The position numbers and the translations under genes are program-made. Of a DNA stretch of 13,948 nt, positions 1 to 5,827 are shown piece by piece. This DNA comes from Prevotellaceae bacterium UBA3849 (GTDB lineage: Bacteria > Bacteroidota > Bacteroidia > Bacteroidales > Bacteroidaceae). Position 1 is the stretch's first letter. Every line of letters starts with the position of its first letter. The DNA is taken from positions 1-13,948 of the forward strand of contig DGHL01000057.1 of assembly GCA_002392645.1 (NCBI GenBank), given 5' to 3'. The notes beneath the pieces are model-generated. The model was not told the DNA's origin and searched no databases. It worked only from the letters and a program-made list of their open reading frames with translations.

Positions 1-2
1 CC

Positions 3-152
3 TCCGTCGAAGTGCAGTCTGCGACTGAAGGTGTTGACCTTCGCATCCGTGCCCATGGTGGAATCGCTGCCATAGAGAACACTGTTTACCGTAGGTTCCT
101 CTTCCCCATCAGCCCATACAGGGGCGCTGACGCTATACATATAGCTTTTTGA
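3..152 (+). CDS. Possible 3' end of a gene cut by the window edge (uncertain)
   Basis: One forward frame is open from the left edge to a TGA at 150-152 and reads as plausible protein, ending in residues GADAIHIAF. The exactly antisense, codon-aligned reverse frame is also open from about 167 to the left edge and looks just as protein-like (it includes NSVLYGSDSTMG), with a possible ATG at 140-138 but no ribosome binding site or promoter box. I slightly prefer the forward reading, because a stop codon followed at once by a repeat tract matches the layout after the 47-aa gene (stop at 4319, tract from 4324), and because first-position GC exceeds third-position GC in that frame. No family is recognised, and only about 50 residues are visible. 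Confidence 0.3.
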   Translation, partial: SVEVQSATEGVDLRIRAHGGIAAIENTVYRRFLFPISPYRGADAIHIAF

Positions 153-164
153 ATGGTTCTCGTA

Positions 165-208
165 GTGCAAAAATGCAAAAGTGCAAAAGTGCAAAAGTGC
201 AAAAGTGC
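165..208. repeat. GTGCAAAA tandem repeat, tract A
   Basis: About five and a half copies of the 8-bp unit GTGCAAAA on the forward strand, with one variant copy (ATGCAAAA). It directly abuts the terminator hairpin of the leftward operon, so a transcript leaving that operon reads TTTTGCAC repeats just after the hairpin, and these supply the T-rich tail. It is one of four such tracts in the window and has the same orientation as tract C and the opposite one to B and D. Confidence 0.9.
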
Positions 209-239
209 GGGCAGGACCGTTTCACAACGACCCTGCCCG
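208..239 (-). terminator. Terminator hairpin of the leftward primase operon
   Basis: On the reverse strand the arms CGGGCAGG and CCTGCCCG pair perfectly. They continue through two G-T wobbles and a CGTT/AACG inner stem to a GTGA loop, giving a 14-bp stem closed by a GNRA-type tetraloop. The hairpin lies 37 bases beyond the stop codon of the 784-aa gene and is followed at once by the TTTTGCAC-sense repeat tract, which is T-rich. The structure is seen directly; its role as a terminator is inferred from position. Confidence 0.75.
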
Positions 240-276
240 AATAGTGATAAACCCTAAAAAACTATTGCAAAAAACA

Positions 277-2631
277 TCATATTTCACGCTTTGTTTTCTT
301 GTACGTATTTGTCTCCGTTTCTGTAATCATACCCATCTTTTTCCAATCGCAGATTACATTGCGAACCCTGCTACGTACATTCATTCGTTGACACATCGTT
401 GCAAGTTCAGTCCTTGTAAACTCGTCTTTCAAAGCTTCGAAGAGCGATGTTTTCTTTGATACCCGCAATGTATCTCCATTCACTTCGTTGTATGACTCCT
501 CAAACGGAACGAGACTTGCTTCAAGGTCAACCTGCATCCACCAATCAACAAACTTGCATATTATGTCACGCTCTCTCTTCCCTATCTTATCCCAGCACTG
601 CGTGCATATCATAGCCAGCCTGTAACCACGCACCGCACTACGTTTGCGCCATGAGTCACGTGCGTCATTCTGCTCCAGCTTTGCCTTAGCCAGTTCACGT
701 TGCAGAAAAGCCTTTATCGTCGGCCAGAGCCAATCAAGTTCTATGTAGGTGAACGGCTTGAACTCATAGCGCCACGGCACTTCTTTGTCAAAATCCTCAT
801 CGCTTACCGAATCGAGCATTTCAATATCGAAATCCAACTTAGATGTATAGCAGCGTTCGTCACATCTTTTCTTGAACTTGTCTATTACCTGCAAATCCTT
901 TGCCGACAGGTTGCGCCACTTGTTTATGTCGCTGAAACGCTGGTTTTCAATCTCAGTAAAACAACAACGCTGAACGAGTCCGTTTGTCGTATTACGCTGA
1001 AAATACTTCATCATCTGGTCTTGCGTTCCCGTCATCAGGATATTCCAGTACAAGTTCACTTTACCCTTGAATGAATTTGCGGACTTATAATGCTGGCCGT
1101 ATTCGCCGCCGTCCCACGCAATTCTCAGCATATCGTCCTTGTTGCCGCCTGCCGCACGTGCGCCTTTTGCCCACTGGTCTATTTCCGCAGCAAACGTAAA
1201 CATGTGGTGGCCCTTGTTGTTAGCCTGTTTCTCTAACAATTCCGTTTCGGAGATTTTCGCTTCTGCTATACGCAACTGCACATGCGGATTCTGAGGCCCT
1301 TTGTCGTTGCCGCCCTTTGTTTCCCTTACAGAGTTATAGAGCCTGTCTCTTGCATCGCAAAGCTGGTCGCGCATTGCAAGGTCCGAAAGCAGATATTTCA
1401 CTATTCGCTTCACGAAGCTTTTGCCTGCTCCCGATGGTGCGTATATGATACTGAAGAAATTCGTAGCATGCTCTTCTCCGTCAACAGGGTAGTAACTGCG
1501 CAGATAACTTGTCAGCGTGCCCATTATCGGCATCAAGGCATTTATACATGGTATCTTGAAATCCCTCGGTGCTGAGTTCACGTATTCCCTGAACACTGGC
1601 GGCAGGGCAGGCATCTTGTCAATCAGCGAGGTGTTAGGCTCTGCCGCTACTGAATCATCGTCGAGTGATGGTTTCTTGTTTTTGTCATAAAAGCCGTTAT
1701 GAAGCAGGAACAAGAAGAATTCACGTGGCAGCTTGCCTACATTGTTCTGTCTGCAAATGCTCTGGCACTGTGACAGCGTCTCCTCATCGGTATGGCCGAA
1801 TTTCGGCAGTATGGCATTGAGCGCAAGCGGATTGTTATCTACGATGCATCTGAAATACTTCACCATCTGATTGTAGTAGTTGTGCCGCTCTCCTGCGTCG
1901 GGAGTTCCGTACACCTCCACGTACTTATCCACTATGTCGCTTACTTTGTGCCCTCTGTAGCTGTACTCTGAGTAATCGGCCTGAACTGCGTCTGCGCCCT
2001 TGTCCTCAACAACCGTCTGCACCGCTTGCGTCTCTTTCTGCGCCACGGCACTGACTATCGGCTTGTAATTCCTTTCTCCAGCCTCAAACATCCGTCTGTT
2101 TATCCAGAGAATGTCATCCTTGTATGGCAGGAATGAAAGTCGGCTGAGGTCTTTTACTGCAGTGTCGAAATCTCCGTACTTGTCAAGGCCGTATGTCTCA
2201 CGTGCCCATTCCATGTGCTCAATCAGCGTGGGCAGGTTTTGCGTAGCTTCAAATACGAGGCGCAAGCCCTTTCCGCTTGGAGTTACATGCGCAAGCAATA
2301 CGGAGTCGAGGACAGAAGGGTGAGACTGCGTAATCTCCTGATACGCTTTTCTCGGCTCGTCGCAGTGGTCTATGTCCACCATGAAAAACTGCGTCGGCTG
2401 CATGTCTTCGGCCCTTCGCTTGCCCGTCGTTGTCTTGCCTACCCAGCATGCGGCACTCAGCTTCACTTTCTCAGACTTGTTGCCTGTCCTTATGCCGTCA
2501 ATGATGATTTTGTTTCCCTCATACTTGGTTATCTCGCAGAACTTTTCAAATGTGAGCGGCTTAGCCTCTACACCGGGGCACCATCTGTCTTGCTTTGAAG
2601 AATAGAATGGTATGTAATAGTCAAATATCAT
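277..2631 (-). CDS. PrimPol-like BT4734/VirE N-terminal domain plus DUF3987 P-loop protein
   Basis: This 784-aa protein is the last and largest gene of the leftward operon. Its N-terminal part carries the pattern of archaeo-eukaryotic primase (PrimPol) domains: a VDID motif with D86 and D88 as candidate metal ligands, a PSGKGLR motif near 118-124, and a D-x(4)-D-L-S-R-L-S-F-L motif near 156-168. The BT4734-like/VirE-N family is assigned to that superfamily. A linker of about 150 residues leads to a DUF3987-type P-loop domain with Walker A motif APSGAGKS (K404). The C-terminal 60 residues look like a winged-helix DNA-binding end (RTELATMCQRMNV). Expected role: primer synthesis or DNA unwinding for an accessory element. 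Proteins of this type lie beside HU-like and smalltalk genes in other Bacteroidales; what they do there is not known. It starts 27 bases after the P5-like gene. The enzymatic role is inferred from motifs only. Confidence 0.85.
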   Translation of the reverse strand: MIFDYYIPFYSSKQDRWCPGVEAKPLTFEKFCEITKYEGNKIIIDGIRTGNKSEKVKLSAACWVGKTTTGKRRAEDMQPTQFFMVDIDHCDEPRKAYQEITQSHPSVLDSVLLAHVTPSGKGLRLVFEATQNLPTLIEHMEWARETYGLDKYGDFDTAVKDLSRLSFLPYKDDILWINRRMFEAGERNYKPIVSAVAQKETQAVQTVVEDKGADAVQADYSEYSYRGHKVSDIVDKYVEVYGTPDAGERHNYYNQMVKYFRCIVDNNPLALNAILPKFGHTDEETLSQCQSICRQNNVGKLPREFFLFLLHNGFYDKNKKPSLDDDSVAAEPNTSLIDKMPALPPVFREYVNSAPRDFKIPCINALMPIMGTLTSYLRSYYPVDGEEHATNFFSIIYAPSGAGKSFVKRIVKYLLSDLAMRDQLCDARDRLYNSVRETKGGNDKGPQNPHVQLRIAEAKISETELLEKQANNKGHHMFTFAAEIDQWAKGARAAGGNKDDMLRIAWDGGEYGQHYKSANSFKGKVNLYWNILMTGTQDQMMKYFQRNTTNGLVQRCCFTEIENQRFSDINKWRNLSAKDLQVIDKFKKRCDERCYTSKLDFDIEMLDSVSDEDFDKEVPWRYEFKPFTYIELDWLWPTIKAFLQRELAKAKLEQNDARDSWRKRSAVRGYRLAMICTQCWDKIGKRERDIICKFVDWWMQVDLEASLVPFEESYNEVNGDTLRVSKKTSLFEALKDEFTRTELATMCQRMNVRSRVRNVICDWKKMGMITETETNTYKKTKREI

Positions 2632-2658
2632 AGGATTAGCTTTTATATATGTTGTGTC

Positions 2659-3099
2659 TTACTGTTTGTTTTTCGGTGTAGTGACCGCCAAGTCATAGCC
2701 TGCTCCCAACCATGAACTCTGCAGCTCAAGGTTACCGCACTCCACACGTATCATGGCATCCAGTATCGCAATAATCTTACTGCGGTCATAGATACTCAGC
2801 TTCGTGTCAGCTGCAATGCGAGTCTTCTGCGTAACAAACTGTATGTACTTCGTCCTAAGGTTCTCTGTCTCGGGTGCCCAATTCGAGATTATCCTCGGAA
2901 TGGTATTGTCGCCACGCTCGATATATTTCTTCATTATCAGGACGGCGGCACGTATGCCGTAGATGAAAGCCGAGAACTTGCAGAAACCGCCTGAGTCACG
3001 GCCTGTCTGCCCAACCCACTTGTTTCGCTCTGAATATCTGATGTTGAGGGGGTTCCTGTTTATGTAACCCCTTGTGGTAGTACCTCTTTTTGCCGTCAT
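2659..3099 (-). CDS. 'Structural protein P5'-like virion or cell-wall-active protein
   Basis: The 146-aa product has the pattern of a family often annotated in Bacteroidetes phages and prophages as structural protein P5: RGYINRNPLNIR (10-21), W28-x-G30, D35 followed by GGF-x-x-F (37-42), YGIRA (47-51), DNTI (64-67) and WAP-x(2)-EN (74-80). In phages such small proteins are virion-associated and often suspected of peptidoglycan degradation; that activity is inferred here and I can assign no catalytic residue with confidence. There is no signal peptide. The ATG follows the preceding stop by one base (TGACATG), so translational coupling is likely. Its position resembles that of the N-acetylmuramoyl-L-alanine amidase gene in other HU/smalltalk loci, and it may take that place. 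Confidence 0.65.
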   Translation of the reverse strand: MTAKRGTTTRGYINRNPLNIRYSERNKWVGQTGRDSGGFCKFSAFIYGIRAAVLIMKKYIERGDNTIPRIISNWAPETENLRTKYIQFVTQKTRIAADTKLSIYDRSKIIAILDAMIRVECGNLELQSSWLGAGYDLAVTTPKNKQ

Positions 3100-3100
3100 G

Positions 3101-3406
3101 TCAAATGTCCTCCGTATATTCCCTGCTGATGAAACCTCGTACAGAATTGTACATCCTGTTGTTGAATTCGTGTGTGTCGAAATAGAACGTAACGCCTATA
3201 GGTGTCTTGTTGTCAATCAGTTCTTTCACCATGCTGTCCTTGACTTTCCTGTTAAGCGTCACCACAAGGCTCTGCTTGTACGGCTCGGCGTTCACCTCGG
3301 TTTCTTCCCACTCGATTTCCACGTCTTGCATCACCCAAGGCTGACCGTTCTGGCTTGTGCCCGTGCGTGCCTCTTCAAATCTCTTGATTCTTGCCAATCG
3401 TTTCAT
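3101..3406 (-). CDS. Probable OB-fold, DUF3127-like single-stranded DNA-binding protein
   Basis: The product is 101 aa. Its layout resembles the Bacteroidetes DUF3127 family, which has an OB-fold and is thought to relate to single-stranded DNA-binding proteins: an opening strand (RIKRFEEARTGTSQNG), an acidic strand WVMQDVEIEWEE, a basic segment around VVTLNRKVKD, then GVTFYFDTHEFNNRMYNSVRGF near the end, the usual place of the last OB strands. Its ATG overlaps the stop of the upstream gene in ATGA (3406-3403), and it precedes the P5-like gene by one base. Together with the PrimPol-like gene it suggests a small DNA-replication or repair module. The family call rests on pattern alone and could be wrong. 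Confidence 0.5.
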   Translation of the reverse strand: MKRLARIKRFEEARTGTSQNGQPWVMQDVEIEWEETEVNAEPYKQSLVVTLNRKVKDSMVKELIDNKTPIGVTFYFDTHEFNNRMYNSVRGFISREYTEDI

Positions 3407-3741
3407 TTTTTCGTTCCTTTCTTTTTGTTTGTTCTGTTATAGTTTGGTTCATTTACATACTTTCCGAGCGTCCAGACTGCCGCCCACAGCTTGCTCGCAA
3501 ACTGCTTCAGCATCTGCTCGCGTGTAAGGCCGCCAGACTTGCTGAGCCTTACGCTTGCCTTCCAGTAGTTGCTGCTTTCATAGAGGGTGAAGTCTTCATC
3601 TTCCTTCACTATCTTCATGCCGTTGGGGTTAGTCGTAGGCTGAGAGGCTTCGAAAGTCACCTCGCCGTACTCGTTTACCATGCCCCAGCCACGGTATTTC
3701 ACACCGGGCTCCAGTTTCATCTTTTCTCTTGGCTTTTTCAT
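3403..3741 (-). CDS. Conserved-type hypothetical protein, 112 aa
   Basis: I place the start at 3741 (MKKPREKMKLEPG). The longer open frame to 3828 would run back into the stop region of the upstream gene and has no better start signal. The product is hydrophilic with a basic N-terminus, a central aromatic and acidic region (KYRGWGMVNEYGEVTF, then EDFTLYESSNYWKASVRL), a short helix likely around REQMLKQFASKLWAAVWTL, and a very basic tail (NRTNKKKGTKK). Its stop overlaps the start of the OB-fold gene by four bases, so the two are probably co-translated. No function is recognised. A role in nucleic-acid handling would suit the tail and the neighbours but is not shown. Confidence 0.75.
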   Translation of the reverse strand: MKKPREKMKLEPGVKYRGWGMVNEYGEVTFEASQPTTNPNGMKIVKEDEDFTLYESSNYWKASVRLSKSGGLTREQMLKQFASKLWAAVWTLGKYVNEPNYNRTNKKKGTKK

Positions 3742-3763
3742 ATCTTCTGTCTGTCTTTGTTGT

Positions 3764-4012
3764 TTAATCAAACTCAAATTGCAACATCCATTTGCTCCTG
3801 TTAGACCATCGCGGAAATACGAATTCACTCAGATTGCCCTTATCAGCGAGGCTTGCGAAAAAGAAAGCGATGACCGACGCGCAGAAATGCAGGCACACCG
3901 CCGTCACACACAATACGACGCACAACGGTGTTAAGAACAAAAAGCACAAAGCCCCCACACCTTTTGTTATGGTTTTAAGCAAATGTTTTACAAGTTTCAA
4001 TAAATCTTTCAT
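3764..4012 (-). CDS. Small membrane protein, first gene of the leftward operon
   Basis: I start this gene at the ATG at 4012, giving 82 aa (MKDLLKLVKHLLKTITKG...). The ribosome binding site AAGGAAA lies just upstream, and a clear -7 box lies 57 bases upstream. The same frame stays open back to 4177, but that extension would cross the promoter and the A14 run and is rejected. After a basic amphipathic N-terminus comes a hydrophobic stretch from about residue 19 to 52, rich in Leu, Phe, Val and Cys (five Cys), long enough for one long or two short membrane spans. The tail is basic and aromatic (FVFPRWSNRSKW). It is followed by the 112-aa gene after 22 bases. No family is recognised. A small membrane protein ahead of a P5-like lytic candidate recalls a holin, but this is a guess. 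Confidence 0.6.
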   Translation of the reverse strand: MKDLLKLVKHLLKTITKGVGALCFLFLTPLCVVLCVTAVCLHFCASVIAFFFASLADKGNLSEFVFPRWSNRSKWMLQFEFD

Positions 4013-4068
4013 TTTCCTTGTTTTTACGTTTTTGTTGTTAATACATGATGTTTTTTGGATATCCGATG

Positions 4069-4102
4069 CAAAGGTACGCAATGTTAACAAAAAAAAAAAA
4101 AA
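4069..4102 (-). promoter_or_regulatory. Leftward operon promoter with A14/T14 run at the -33 position
   Basis: On the reverse strand TACCTTTG (4076-4069) matches the Bacteroidetes -7 consensus TAnnTTTG. No TTG lies at the usual 19-21-base spacing; a run of 14 A on the forward strand (4089-4102) covers that position. The predicted transcript start is near 4062, giving a leader of about 50 bases before the ATG at 4012. Confidence 0.7.
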
Positions 4103-4146
4103 CGCAAAAAATCTTAACATTTCAGCCCCGAATTTAAAGTTTTTTT

Positions 4147-4154
4147 TAACTTTG
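4147..4154 (+). promoter_or_regulatory. Promoter -7 box of the 47-aa gene
   Basis: TAACTTTG is a perfect match to TAnnTTTG and lies 21 bases before the ATG at 4176. The expected -33 region is only T-rich, with no clear TTTG. It is divergent from the operon promoter, with about 70 A/T-rich bases between the two -7 boxes. Confidence 0.65.
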
Positions 4155-4175
4155 TAGAAAAAATTGGAGCGAAAC

Positions 4176-4319
4176 ATGGAAATATTTACCCTCTACACGT
4201 TAATCAGAACTCAAAGTCCGCTGACATGGGGACAGGAGGCATGCATGGCGGTGATAGCATTCGGCATCGGTGCCATCTTCGGAATAGTATGGGCGAGGAT
4301 GCATGAGGAGCGCGACTAA
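4176..4319 (+). CDS. 47-aa membrane micro-protein
   Basis: This short gene opens with MEIFTLYTLIRTQ and has a GGAG ribosome binding site eight bases upstream of the ATG and its own -7 box (4147-4154). Residues 22-39 (ACMAVIAFGIGAIFGIVW) form one clear membrane span with glycine spacing. They are followed by a charged end (ARMHEERD), which suggests a single-pass protein. It is the only gene between the divergent operon promoter and repeat tract B, which begins five bases after its stop codon. I do not recognise a family. The promoter, ribosome binding site and coherent span support a real gene, but a protein this short cannot be proven from sequence alone. Confidence 0.6.
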   Translation: MEIFTLYTLIRTQSPLTWGQEACMAVIAFGIGAIFGIVWARMHEERD

Positions 4320-4323
4320 GCGA

Positions 4324-4361
4324 GTGCATTTTGCACTTTTGCACTTTTGCACTTTTTGCAG
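4324..4361. repeat. TTTTGCAC tandem repeat, tract B
   Basis: About four copies of TTTTGCAC on the forward strand with small length variants (ATTTTGCAC, CTTTTTGCA). It starts five bases after the stop of the 47-aa gene. Its orientation is opposite to tracts A and C, so it can pair with C (4472-4504) across a 110-base loop. Confidence 0.9.
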
Positions 4362-4376
4362 TCGGGCGCACGCACG

Positions 4377-4429
4377 TAATAAATATATAAATAAATAATA
4401 TATAAATATATATTAATAAATATATTAAA
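4377..4429. other. 53-bp stretch of only A and T
   Basis: From 4377 to 4429 there is no G or C; the run is made of overlapping AATAAATATATAA-type words. It lies at the centre of the B-C inverted repeat. It should unwind easily, which would suit a DNA-unwinding element or a flexible loop, but no function is shown. Confidence 0.85.
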
Positions 4430-4471
4430 CTAACAACCCCCGACTTATTGAGTCGCCCCCATGCCTCCCCT

Positions 4472-4504
4472 GAAAGTGCAAAAGTGCAAAGTGCAAAAGT
4501 GCAG
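4472..4504. repeat. GTGCAAAA tandem repeat, tract C
   Basis: Four GTGCAAAA-type units on the forward strand, one of them shortened to seven bases (GTGCAAA). It is inverted relative to tract B. Unlike A, B and D it does not follow a recognised gene end. Confidence 0.88.
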
Positions 4505-4674
4505 GTTGGGGCAGTACTATATCGAAAAGTTAAAAAAACGGAGGTCAGACACGCTTTTCCTGCCATGCGGAGAGGCGCAAATGATAAAAAATGTAAAAGC
4601 ACTTGCAAATCGCTGTGTTACAATATGATGCAGGGGCAGGAAAAAGCATCGTCAGGCGTGGCGAAAAGGAGTGT

Positions 4675-4702
4675 TAAAAGTACGTCCCCAGATGTGCTTT
4701 TA
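4675..4702. other. Hairpin in the HU upstream region
   Basis: TAAAAGTAC and GTGCTTTTA form a 9-bp stem with one G-T pair around a 10-base loop (GTCCCCAGAT). An alternating TA run follows rather than a T tail, so it does not look like an ordinary terminator. It lies about 110 bases upstream of the HU promoter. Confidence 0.5.
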
Positions 4703-4791
4703 TATATATATATAAATCGCAAAGTAAAGCCATCCACCTTCAAGCGTGCATACGTGGTAATGCCTGAAAGGTTAAAAAATCCCCCTTTTGA

Positions 4792-4821
4792 TTGTTTTGG
4801 TGCAAATAGTTCGTAACTTTG
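4792..4821 (+). promoter_or_regulatory. Promoter of the HU-HU-smalltalk unit
   Basis: TTG (4792-4794), a 19-base spacer and TAACTTTG (4814-4821) match the Bacteroidetes -33/-7 arrangement. The predicted leader is about 50 bases and ends in an AAGAAAGGA ribosome binding site before the ATG at 4880. Confidence 0.75.
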
Positions 4822-4879
4822 TACCCGAAAAAAGAAACGAAAACAAAAGTTTAACCACCAAAAAGAAAGGAACAAAAGT

Positions 4880-5314
4880 ATGGCACTACCTTACTACATC
4901 TATCAGGACAACCGTAAGAACGTGGGCACCAACCTTTGGTATGCGCGAGCCACCCACTTCGGCATCCTCTCGCTTGAAGACCTTGCAAAGGAGGTACAGC
5001 GAAACTGCTCACTGAAACTGTCTGACTGCATTGCGGTGAATACGGAGCTCGTAGAGGTTATACTCAACGAACTGCGAAACTCAATGAAAGTGGAACTCGG
5101 TGATTTCGGCTACTTCACGCCAGCCATCAAATCTAAAGGAGCGGTAGAGGCAAAAGACTTCACTCCGTCCGAATTCATCCGTGACGCACACGTAAACTTC
5201 GTAGCGAAGTGGGGCATTGAGAAGGTCAACGGCAAAGGCAAGTCGGTACGCCAGTGGACCCAGGGCACTGAGCTGAAACAGATCCCCGGACCACTTTGGG
5301 CAAGCGACAACTAA
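4880..5314 (+). CDS. HU-related histone-like DNA-binding protein (first copy)
   Basis: The 144-aa protein fits the Bacteroidales HU-related (HU-HIG) family, which is longer than classic HU of about 90 aa. It opens with YYIYQDNRKNVGTNLWYAR and has the helical region LSLEDLAKEVQRNCSLKLSD (31-50), the strand VELGDFGYFTP and the KSKGAV segment near 83-88, then a C-terminal extension (95-144) ending in PGPLWASDN. Such proteins bind and bend DNA without strong sequence preference. A good ribosome binding site (AAAGGA) and promoter precede it. It is followed after 35 bases by a paralogue. Genes of this type often sit beside smalltalk and VirE-type genes, as here. It probably acts on the element's own DNA or on the nucleoid; the target is unknown. 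Confidence 0.88.
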   Translation: MALPYYIYQDNRKNVGTNLWYARATHFGILSLEDLAKEVQRNCSLKLSDCIAVNTELVEVILNELRNSMKVELGDFGYFTPAIKSKGAVEAKDFTPSEFIRDAHVNFVAKWGIEKVNGKGKSVRQWTQGTELKQIPGPLWASDN

Positions 5315-5349
5315 CCACTAATTACTAACATTTAATTTCAAATACTACT

Positions 5350-5769
5350 ATGGCATCAATACTATACTATCTGCGACAGGACAACCGCAAGACGGGCACT
5401 AACCTCTGGTACGGCAAGGCCTACACGACAGGTACGGCAAACCTTGAGTACATTGCCGAACGCATCCAGCAGAACTGCTCCATGAAGAAATCAGACGTGC
5501 TGGCGTACCTCACCGAGCTCGTTGAACTCATGGGCGAGAAACTCAAGCAGGGCTACAAGGTGCAGCTGGGCAAACTGGGCATTTTCAGCCTTGGACTGAA
5601 AAGCAAGGGAGCAATAGACAAAAAGGATTTCAAGCCATCCGAATATGTCAAGGGAATCAAGGTCAACTATCAGACCACAAACACACGCTCAGACGGTGTG
5701 ACTACCCGTGCGACCCTCCACGATGTGTCATTCGTACAGACTCCATATCCATTCGTGGGTAAAAACTAA
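5350..5769 (+). CDS. HU-related histone-like DNA-binding protein (second copy)
   Basis: This 139-aa paralogue of the preceding gene shares its layout: QDNRKTGTNLWYGKAY at the start, LEYIAERIQQNCSMKKSDV, TELVELMGEKL, VQLGKLGIFSLGLKSKGAI and KDFKPSEYV. The C-terminal part differs (NYQTTNTRSDGVTTRATLHDVSF...) and resembles the more usual tail of the family better than the first copy, which has a KVNGKGKSVRQ segment there. No strong ribosome binding site is visible before the ATG, which is common in Bacteroidetes. The tandem pair probably arose by an old duplication, as identity is moderate. The two may form a heterodimer, since HU proteins act as dimers; that is inferred. Confidence 0.88.
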   Translation: MASILYYLRQDNRKTGTNLWYGKAYTTGTANLEYIAERIQQNCSMKKSDVLAYLTELVELMGEKLKQGYKVQLGKLGIFSLGLKSKGAIDKKDFKPSEYVKGIKVNYQTTNTRSDGVTTRATLHDVSFVQTPYPFVGKN

Positions 5770-5827
5770 ACCAACGTCGCCCAACTCTTTAACAGGAAAT
5801 TTTACACACAAAATAACTTTATAGGCT

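Larger units (their letters stand above)
4320..4879. other. 560-base non-coding interval upstream of the HU genes
   Basis: No convincing gene lies here. Open frames on both strands (4448-4816 forward, 4204-4608 reverse) run through the repeat tracts, the promoter and the AT-rich core and do not look like protein. The interval holds, in order: repeat tract B, an AT-only core, repeat tract C in the opposite orientation, a run of unassigned sequence (4505-4674), a hairpin (4675-4702) and the HU promoter (4792-4821). The 7-bp arms AGTCGGG (4360-4366) and CCCGACT (4439-4445) sit just inside B and C, so the B-C block is a nested inverted repeat. Confidence 0.7.

Noticed and set aside
700..1074. Forward frames opposite the 784-aa gene (also 1282-1575 and 2215-2598)
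   Set aside because: Antisense shadows without promoter, ribosome binding site or recognisable protein features.
1926..1934. DnaA-box-like word TTATCCACT
   Set aside because: Single, imperfect and inside the coding region of the 784-aa gene; expected by chance.
3742..3828. N-terminal extension of the 112-aa protein to 3828
   Set aside because: It would overlap the end of the upstream gene by 65 bases; the start at 3741 gives a normal 22-base gap.
4013..4177. N-terminal extension of the 82-aa membrane protein to 4177
   Set aside because: It would include the operon's own -7 box and the A14 run; the ATG at 4012 has a good ribosome binding site.
4204..4608. Open reverse frame of 134 codons over tracts B and C
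   Set aside because: It crosses both repeat tracts and the AT-only core (LIYIYILFIYIF run) and overlaps the 47-aa gene.
4448..4816. Open forward frame of 122 codons between tract C and the HU gene
   Set aside because: It reads through a repeat tract, a hairpin, a TA run and the HU promoter; the composition is not protein-like.
5810..5817. Possible extra promoter TAACTTTA before the smalltalk gene
   Set aside because: The final G of the -7 box is missing, and it lies only 11 bases before the ATG within an already transcribed unit.
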